A DNA stretch of 52,849 nucleotides from Paenibacillus timonensis (GTDB lineage: Bacteria; Bacillota; Bacilli; Paenibacillales; Paenibacillaceae): contig NZ_JAKSXN010000040.1 in the NCBI RefSeq assembly GCF_022427145.1, forward strand, positions 1 to 52,849. The letters are read 5' to 3'. The notes beneath the pieces are model-generated. The model was not told the DNA's origin. It did not search any database and was given only the letters and a program-made list of their open reading frames with translations. Below, in pieces: positions 47,454-52,849 of this stretch. The first letter of the stretch is position 1; every line of letters begins with the position of its first letter. The translations under genes and the position numbers were made by a program.

Positions 47454-47521
47454 CAAAGCTCCACCCCCGCGGGCGCAGCGCCTTTTCCGGGGCACGACAA
47501 TCGCAAAGGTGGAGAACTTTG
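47454..47521. repeat. inverted repeat between clpX and ispG
   Basis: CAAAGCTCCACC (47454-47465) and GGTGGAGAACTTTG (47508-47521) can pair across about 40 GC-rich bases, giving a long imperfect stem in the leader of ispG. There is no following T tract, so it is not a typical terminator. Confidence 0.5.
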
Positions 47522-47555
47522 ACCTTTATTTTAGCGCGAACCAGCAGTTTCCCGC

Positions 47556-48812
47556 TTACGCGCTTTCTTCTTGTTTTTTGTTAGGCTTGGCGGCCAATTC
47601 AGGAACGGTTTTCTCCTGGACGACCTTCTCGGTGATGACGCAATCCGAAATATCGTCGCGGGACGGCACTTCATACATCACGTCAAGCATAATGCCCTCA
47701 ATGATCGCGCGAAGTCCGCGAGCTCCCGTATTCCGCTTGATGGCTTCCCGGGCGATCGCTTCCAGTGCCTTTGGCTCGAACTGCAGGTTGACATTGTCCA
47801 GTTCAAGCAGCTTCTGGTATTGCTTCACCAAAGCATTTTTCGGTTCGGACAAAATGCGGACCAGCGTTTTCTCATCCAGCGGCTCGAGGGTCGAGATGAC
47901 CGGCAAACGGCCGACGAATTCCGGGATCAACCCGAATTTCAGCAGGTCTTCCGGCAATACCATCGACAGGTATTCACCCGGTTTGAGTTCCTTTTGCCCG
48001 TCGCTGCCCGCGTTAAAGCCGATGACTTTCTTGCCGATCCGGCGTTTGATCATTTGCTCCAGACCGTCAAACGCGCCGCCGCAAATGAACAAAATGTTCG
48101 TCGTATCGATTTGGATGAATTCCTGATGCGGATGTTTGCGTCCGCCTTGCGGAGGAACGGAAGCGACCGTGCCCTCCAAAATTTTCAGCAGTGCTTGCTG
48201 CACGCCTTCGCCGGAGACGTCGCGAGTAATCGAAGGATTCTCCGATTTGCGCGCCACTTTATCGATTTCGTCGATGTAAATGATGCCGCGTTCCGCTTTT
48301 TCCACGTCATAATCGGCTGCTTGAATCAGCTTCAGAAGAATGTTCTCCACGTCTTCACCGACGTAGCCGGCTTCCGTCAAGGAAGTCGCATCGGCAATCG
48401 CGAACGGGACGTTCAGGATTTTAGCCATCGTTTGCGCGAGGAGCGTTTTCCCCGAACCCGTAGGACCCAGCAGCAAGATATTACTCTTCTGCAGCTCGAC
48501 ATCCTCGATCTTGCTTTGCGTATTTACACGCTTGTAGTGGTTGTAAACCGCAACGGACAGCGATTTCTTCGCTTGTTCCTGACCGATGACGTACTGGTCC
48601 AAAATATCGCGGATTTCCTTTGGCTTCGGAATTTCCTTCAGATCCAGCTCTTCCTCGTGGCCAAGTTCCTCTTCCACGATTTCCGTGCACAGCTCAATGC
48701 ATTCGTCGCATATATAAACGCCGGGTCCGGCAACAAGCTTGCGTACCTGCTCTTGCGATTTGCCGCAGAACGAGCATTTCAGTTGTCCTTTTTCATCGTT
48801 AAACTTAAACAT
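47556..48812 (-). CDS. clpX: ClpX, ATP-binding subunit of Clp protease
   Basis: This 418-residue AAA+ unfoldase feeds proteins to ClpP. It has the N-terminal zinc-binding domain (C13, C16, C35, C38), Walker [15 protein letters not shown], Walker [12 protein letters not shown] and the IGF loop (KKVIGFNAG) that docks on ClpP. ATG start with AAAGGGGTG upstream, only 12 bases after the clpP stop, so the two are cotranscribed. Confidence 0.97.
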   Translation of the reverse strand: MFKFNDEKGQLKCSFCGKSQEQVRKLVAGPGVYICDECIELCTEIVEEELGHEEELDLKEIPKPKEIRDILDQYVIGQEQAKKSLSVAVYNHYKRVNTQSKIEDVELQKSNILLLGPTGSGKTLLAQTMAKILNVPFAIADATSLTEAGYVGEDVENILLKLIQAADYDVEKAERGIIYIDEIDKVARKSENPSITRDVSGEGVQQALLKILEGTVASVPPQGGRKHPHQEFIQIDTTNILFICGGAFDGLEQMIKRRIGKKVIGFNAGSDGQKELKPGEYLSMVLPEDLLKFGLIPEFVGRLPVISTLEPLDEKTLVRILSEPKNALVKQYQKLLELDNVNLQFEPKALEAIAREAIKRNTGARGLRAIIEGIMLDVMYEVPSRDDISDCVITEKVVQEKTVPELAAKPNKKQEESA

Positions 48813-48824
48813 GTAAACACCCCT

Positions 48825-49415
48825 TTATAGATTAGTGGGCTTGGAGATAACCTGGTCGATAATCCCGTAGGCCTTGGCCTCTTCCGCGCTCATGAAGAAG
48901 TCGCGGTCCGTATCGCGCTCGATTTTTTCAAGGGGTTGACCCGTACGATCTACGTAGATCTGGTTCAGTTTTTGTCTCGTCTTGATGATCCAGTCGGCAT
49001 GAATCTTGATATCCGTCGCCTGACCGCGAACGCCGCCAAGCGGCTGGTGAATCATCACTTCGCTGTTTGGAAGCGCGAAACGTTTACCCGGGGCCCCCGC
49101 CGTCAGCAGCAGCGATCCCATGCTGGCCGCCATGCCCACGCAGATGGTGGACACATCAGGTTTGATAAACTGCATCGTATCATATATACCCATCCCCGCG
49201 GTAACGGAACCACCCGGAGAATTGATGTACAGGTGAATGTCTTTCTCAGGATCTTCGGCCGCTAAAAACAACAGTTGGGCAATCACGAGATTGGCAACTT
49301 CATCATCAATAGCGTTGCTGAGAAATATAATGCGATCTTTAAGGAGTCTCGAATAGATGTCGTACGACCGCTCTCCCCGATTCGTTTGTTCTACGACCAT
49401 AGGTACCAGACTCAT
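48825..49415 (-). CDS. clpP: ClpP proteolytic subunit
   Basis: This 196-residue serine protease assembles into a double heptamer with ClpX. The triad is S98 (GMAASMG), H123 (MIHQPLGG) and D172 (TDRDFFM). The N-terminus [26 protein letters not shown] is typical of Bacillus-type ClpP. ATG with AAGAGGTTGG upstream. In B. subtilis clpP is elsewhere; here it is between tig and clpX. Confidence 0.97.
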   Translation of the reverse strand: MSLVPMVVEQTNRGERSYDIYSRLLKDRIIFLSNAIDDEVANLVIAQLLFLAAEDPEKDIHLYINSPGGSVTAGMGIYDTMQFIKPDVSTICVGMAASMGSLLLTAGAPGKRFALPNSEVMIHQPLGGVRGQATDIKIHADWIIKTRQKLNQIYVDRTGQPLEKIERDTDRDFFMSAEEAKAYGIIDQVISKPTNL

Positions 49416-49463
49416 GCGACCAACCTCTTTTCCTTTTCAATTTCCCTTGCGCTTACGTAAAAC

Positions 49464-49492
49464 ATTCTATCATGTTCGAAGCCCCATGTCAT
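49464..49492 (-). promoter_or_regulatory. sigma-A promoter of clpP-clpX
   Basis: ATGACA (49487-49492) and TAGAAT (49464-49469) on the minus strand are 17 bases apart. No tandem CtsR heptad is seen around it. Confidence 0.75.
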
Positions 49493-49585
49493 TTTTCGCC
49501 CCGTACAGTTTATGTTCGTTTTTACACATTATATAACCTGAGGCTTGTCCCGTGCGTAATGGAAATAAATGTTACGTTCGAAGAT

Positions 49586-49623
49586 GAAAAATTAAGGCAC
49601 GCATTTTATCATACGTGCCCTAA
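49586..49623 (-). terminator. intrinsic terminator after tig
   Basis: AAGGCACG (49594-49601) pairs with CGTGCCCT (49614-49621), followed on the minus strand by AATTTTTC. It closes the tig transcript before the clpP promoter. Confidence 0.8.
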
Positions 49624-49671
49624 CTTTTATCGTGATGTATTCAAAGAAGCGGGATTCAAGGCTAGAGCAAA

Positions 49672-51093
49672 TTACTCCTCGCCTTGGGCTTCTTCGGCTT
49701 CGGTTTTGTCGGCGTCAGCTTTCGATTCGGCTTTCGTCGATTTTTTCGTCGTTTTTTTCGCAGCCGGTTTAGCTTCTTTGGCTTTCGCTTCCGCTTGCTC
49801 TGCCGGACCTTCCTTGCTGTTCTCCAGAAGGAATTCGATCGTCTTGCGGATCAGGATTTCCTCGTTCAAGCTGCCCAAAGAACCGTTCGCCGCCAAAATG
49901 TTGCGGATTTCTTCCGGCGTGCGCTTGTAAGCTTCCGCCATATCGTTCAATTCTTTGTTGATTTCGTCTTGAGTGACTTCGATCTTCTCGGCTTTGGCGA
50001 TGGCCTCAAGCACCAGGTTGTTGCGAACGCGTTTCTCCGCGTCTCCCTGCATTTGTCCTCTGAGGTCGTCCACCGTTTGGCCGGAGAAGCCCAGGAACAT
50101 GTCCAGGTTCATGCCTTGCGAGCGAAGACGGTTATCGAAGTCGCGGACCATGTTTTCCACTTCGCCATTGATCATGGCTTCCGGAATTTCTACTTCCGCA
50201 TTCTCGCCGATTTTATCAACGAGGGCCCCTTCACGGGCTGCTTTCGCTTCTTGCTCCTTGCGGGAGCCAAGTTGTTTCTTCAAATCTTCCTTGAACTCGG
50301 CAAGCGTGTCGAATTCGCTAACGTCTTTGGCGAACTCGTCGTCCAGTTCAGGCAGTTGTTTGCGTTTGATTTCATGCACTTTCACTTTGAACACGGCTTC
50401 TTTGCCAGCCAGTTCTTCGGCATGGTACGTATCTGGGAAAGTTACCGTAACGTCCTTGAAGTCGCCGGTAGCCAGACCCACAACTTGATCCTCGAAACCA
50501 GGAATAAACGTGTTGCTTCCCAGTTCCAGGGAATACCGCTCCGCTTTGCCGCCTTCGAAAGGCACGCCGTCAACGGAACCGTCAAAGTCGATGACAACCG
50601 TATCCCCGTTTTGAGCCGGCTCTTCGTCAACGACGACAAGCTCGGCATGGCGTTGTTGCAGACGCTCCAGTTCAGCGTTCAGTTCTTCTTCGCTAACTTC
50701 GGCGCTAACGGCAGGAACTTCTACGCCTTTGTAATCGCCCAGCTTCACTTCAGGTTTAACCGTGATTCTTGCTTTGAACTTGAAAGGTTGTCCCTTGGCA
50801 AATTGCTCAACGTCAACTTCAGGGCGATCCACCGGGAAAATATCCGTTTGGTCTACAGCTTCGCTGTACACTTCAGGCAGCAAGATGTCGATCGCATCTT
50901 GATACAAGCTTTCCACGCCAAAACGCGCTTCAAAAATCGGCCGAGGCACTTTACCTTTACGGAAACCAGGTACGTTGGCTCTCTTCGCTACTTTTTGAAA
51001 AGCTTTATCCAGTGCGGCGGCTACACGTTCCGCCTCCACTTCAACCTCGAGTACGCCGAGGTTCTTCTCTATTTTTTCCCAAGTTGCTTTCAT
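49672..51093 (-). CDS. tig: trigger factor
   Basis: This 473-residue ribosome-bound chaperone and prolyl isomerase has the ribosome-binding loop VPGFRKGKVPR at about residues 41-51, an FKBP-type domain (about 155-240, GDTVVIDFDGSVDGVPFEGG), and C-terminal chaperone arms. Its last 45 or so residues form a low-complexity Lys/Ala/Glu tail not needed for the fold. ATG with GGAGGGG upstream. It has its own promoter and terminator. Confidence 0.96.
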   Translation of the reverse strand: MKATWEKIEKNLGVLEVEVEAERVAAALDKAFQKVAKRANVPGFRKGKVPRPIFEARFGVESLYQDAIDILLPEVYSEAVDQTDIFPVDRPEVDVEQFAKGQPFKFKARITVKPEVKLGDYKGVEVPAVSAEVSEEELNAELERLQQRHAELVVVDEEPAQNGDTVVIDFDGSVDGVPFEGGKAERYSLELGSNTFIPGFEDQVVGLATGDFKDVTVTFPDTYHAEELAGKEAVFKVKVHEIKRKQLPELDDEFAKDVSEFDTLAEFKEDLKKQLGSRKEQEAKAAREGALVDKIGENAEVEIPEAMINGEVENMVRDFDNRLRSQGMNLDMFLGFSGQTVDDLRGQMQGDAEKRVRNNLVLEAIAKAEKIEVTQDEINKELNDMAEAYKRTPEEIRNILAANGSLGSLNEEILIRKTIEFLLENSKEGPAEQAEAKAKEAKPAAKKTTKKSTKAESKADADKTEAEEAQGEE

Positions 51094-51230
51094 TTTATGC
51101 CTTCCCCTCCAAATTTCGCATATACTTTAAATACTGAAACCGAATCGCGACTAAAGCAGCTATTTCGAGGTGTCTTGCACTTGGGTTCCAGTATAGCTGT
51201 CTCTATGAACACGATCAGAATAACCATTAT

Positions 51231-51259
51231 ATTATAAACAACAAAACACCTTTTTACAA
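51231..51259 (-). promoter_or_regulatory. sigma-A promoter of tig
   Basis: TTGTAA (51254-51259) and a perfect TATAAT (51231-51236) on the minus strand are 17 bases apart, giving a leader of about 130 bases. Confidence 0.8.
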
Positions 51260-51340
51260 GAGCCGATCCATAGCCAGGTATTGGCGGCACGATTAACATT
51301 TGCAAGCTTCATAGAATGCACTATAACCGAGCCCCCTCCG

Positions 51341-52267
51341 CTACATTCCGCGGACTCGTCCTGAAGCCACGAATTTGCCCAGCGCCCGGCAAATCTGCTC
51401 ATATCGCAGCCGCAGCCCGTCGGTAATCCCGTACATGGCGCGAATCTCCTCATCGGATTGGCTGCCGGACAAACTATCCGCCACCATCTGATGCAGCGCC
51501 GCTGCCCAAATATCGATGACCGCGTCATCCTCGCCTAAGAGCGAGCGATAATCTACCGTCCCGTATAAAGCCATCACGAACTGCGACCATAACTCCTGGG
51601 CGAAATAAAAAAGGGTCGGATCATGGACCTGCGTCTGGTCCCCTACGCGGTCCAATACGGCCTGCACGGCCGGAGGAAAATCTTCAGGCTTCAGCGGAAC
51701 GGCTTCAACCTCCACTTCCACCCGCTCCCCACCGCGAAAAAAGACCAGCGTCCCCGTCGTCCCGCGGCGTCGCAGTGTTTGCAATACCCGGTATTGAAGC
51801 AGCGGGTGGAGCTCCTCCCGGGTAATCCATCCGATCAGCGCGTCGTCGATCTCGGGGCGATCCAGGTAAGCGAGCTGTTCGAGGGCCAGGAACGTCTGCT
51901 CCGACAGCGGTTTGTTCCTCACGGTATGTAACAATTTATCCGCATAACCCGCATCTTCGGCCAGTTTGGCCTCCGCGAGCCGGCGCGCCAGCATTTCTTC
52001 GGTCTCTTCTTCCTCTTCGAAGCCTTGCGGATCCGGCATGCCGTTCTTCAGCGCGGGAAATGCGCCGAGCAGCCAGTCCAGCAAAGCCTGCCATTCCTCG
52101 TAATGCCGAGGATCCTCGCCCTGGCACTGAAGCAGGAATTGCAGAAGCTCTACGGCCTCCCCGTATCTTTCCGTCTCCAGCATGCGGGTCAGTTCGATCT
52201 GGTAGTAGTCCAGCGTTTTGGGAAACAAGACGATGTTGTCTTTCTCATCGGGTCGTGAACTGCTAAT
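51341..52267 (-). CDS. conserved TPR-like protein upstream of tig, probable ATT start
   Basis: The protein is about 308 residues, mostly helical, with an acidic patch (GFEEEEETEEM) and short helical pairs (DYYQIELTRMLETERYGEAVELLQFLL; QTFLALEQLAYL) like tetratricopeptide proteins. Position before tig resembles B. subtilis ysoA. No function is assigned. The first ordinary in-frame start is TTG at 52226-52228, with no ribosome-binding site. Thirteen codons upstream an in-frame ATT (52265-52267) lies seven bases after a perfect AAAGGAGGTG, and the codons between encode DEKDNIVLFPK-like sequence that looks native. I therefore extend the gene to ATT; the TTG start is the fallback. Confidence 0.75.
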   Translation of the reverse strand: MSSSRPDEKDNIVLFPKTLDYYQIELTRMLETERYGEAVELLQFLLQCQGEDPRHYEEWQALLDWLLGAFPALKNGMPDPQGFEEEEETEEMLARRLAEAKLAEDAGYADKLLHTVRNKPLSEQTFLALEQLAYLDRPEIDDALIGWITREELHPLLQYRVLQTLRRRGTTGTLVFFRGGERVEVEVEAVPLKPEDFPPAVQAVLDRVGDQTQVHDPTLFYFAQELWSQFVMALYGTVDYRSLLGEDDAVIDIWAAALHQMVADSLSGSQSDEEIRAMYGITDGLRLRYEQICRALGKFVASGRVRGM

Positions 52268-52305
52268 AAGGGCACCTCCTTTCCTCCGAGTAGCAATTAA
52301 TTGAG

Positions 52306-52333
52306 ATTATAGCATAGTCCCCGGCGAAGGCAA
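52306..52333 (-). promoter_or_regulatory. promoter of the TPR-like gene
   Basis: TTGCCT (52328-52333), 16 bases, then TGC and TATAAT (52306-52311) on the minus strand: an extended -10 promoter about 35 bases before the ATT start. Confidence 0.7.
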
Positions 52334-52413
52334 AAACCCTCCTACCCAAATGCCCGACATGCCGCCGAATTGACTCGCTGGTACGCCCCCTGCCAATTTT
52401 ATATTGCAGGATA

Positions 52414-52442
52414 TTGATCCCTAACATCTCGTGTGGTATAAT
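52414..52442 (+). promoter_or_regulatory. sigma-A promoter of tRNA-Arg
   Basis: TTGATC (52414-52419) and TATAAT (52437-52442) are 17 bases apart, with a TGG extension before the -10. The tRNA begins 31 bases further on. Confidence 0.85.
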
Positions 52443-52473
52443 ATTTTTTGCTTGTGTTTTTCATATTTGAGAT

Positions 52474-52547
<74 letters not shown>

Positions 52548-52555
52548 TAACAAAA

Positions 52556-52580
52556 GAGCACCCGTAGGGGTGCTTTTTTA
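52556..52580 (+). terminator. intrinsic terminator of tRNA-Arg
   Basis: AGCACCC (52557-52563), loop GTA, GGGGTGCT (52567-52574), then a run of T on the plus strand, nine bases past the tRNA. Confidence 0.9.
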
Positions 52581-52849
52581 TTGCGTTTCCAGGTTGGGAT
52601 GAGAACCCCCGGCGGGGGGTTCGTCGGAGCAAAGCCGCCCGCGCCAGCGGGGCGGTTAAGCGGAGTCTCGAACGGTGCAGAGACCCATCGTTTTCAGCAT
52701 ACCGGGCGAATTGTATTCGAAATTTCATATATATTGAGGCTTTTACGGCTGATAATGTGAAATCTATTCGATATTTCATATAGATTTCGGACTTTCGACC
52801 TCAGTCGGGCCAAATAAGTATGAAATTTCAGATATAATCCACCAAAAGT
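52581..52849. other. right-edge non-coding region
   Basis: No gene is credible. The first 130 bases are GC-rich and unremarkable; the remainder is the tandem repeat described separately. Confidence 0.5.
52714..52849. repeat. diverged tandem repeat of about 51 bp at the right edge
   Basis: The core GAWATTTCAKAT recurs at 52719, 52770 and 52822, with spacings of 51 and 52 bases. The sequence between the cores is also alignable (ATT..GG.CTTT and CAAAT or AAATCT motifs). The array continues out of the window. It is non-coding. Confidence 0.6.

Noticed and set aside
47515..47523. GGTCAAA heptad upstream of ispG, as a CtsR half site
   Set aside because: CtsR sites are tandem heptads; only one is present and it is not near a clpP promoter.
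49684..51237. 517-codon plus-strand open frame opposite tig
   Set aside because: A shadow of tig codons, Phe/Arg-rich, crossing the tig promoter. The same holds for long plus-strand frames opposite clpX, lonB and valS.

Overview
The window reads as a chromosomal housekeeping and sporulation segment of an endospore-forming Firmicute, most likely from the Paenibacillaceae. The gene order closely follows the Bacillus subtilis tig-clpX-lon / hem / valS-folC / mreBCD-minCD / spoIVF / rplU-prp-rpmA / spo0B-obg region. Family-typical differences are clpP placed next to clpX, hom-thrC-thrB placed between pheB and pheA, siroheme genes inside the heme operon, and GC-rich coding sequence with AT-rich intergenic regions. 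All protein genes that I accept are on the minus strand, so transcription runs from high to low coordinates. Only one tRNA gene lies on the plus strand.

Layout in order of transcription, from the right edge leftwards. A tRNA-Arg(UCU) lies divergent from a conserved TPR-type gene that appears to use an ATT start codon. A protein quality-control block follows: tig, clpP, clpX, ispG, lonB, lonA, and the ribosome-assembly GTPase gene ysxC. A small conserved gene of unknown function and speD come next. The tetrapyrrole block is hemA, sirC, hemC, a cobA-hemD fusion, hemB and hemL, followed by an RluA-family pseudouridine synthase gene. Next are spoVID (spore encasement) and a T-box-controlled valS-folC-murC operon. 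A spoIIB-like SPOR-domain gene, maf, radC, and the shape and division cluster mreB-mreC-mreD-minC-minD-rodA follow. The sporulation pair spoIVFA-spoIVFB, an RNase G/E gene and the ribosomal cluster rplU-prp-rpmA (with an L21-type leader) precede spo0B-obg. The last block is the amino-acid cluster pheB-hom-thrC-thrB-pheA-ilvE and finally a large repetitive SafA-like LysM protein.

The genes join growth (cell wall precursors, cell shape, division site, heme, Thr/Phe/branched-chain amino acids, translation) to sporulation (Spo0B phosphorelay, SpoIIB engulfment, SpoIVFA/FB pro-sigma-K processing, LonB in the forespore, SpoVID/SafA coat assembly). Sigma-A type promoters, a sigma-E-like promoter before spoIVFA and a sigma-F-like promoter before lonB can be read, with intrinsic terminators closing most units.

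I found no CRISPR array, prophage, intact insertion sequence, or obviously foreign defence or biosynthetic system. The least expected features are: a MITE-like intergenic repeat family with terminal inverted repeats and a compensatory base-pair change, one copy of which supplies the -35 of a predicted mreB promoter; the ATT start candidate; nine near-identical 45-bp repeats in the SafA-like gene; a membrane-anchored Spo0B; and a tandem repeat of about 51 bp running off the right edge.
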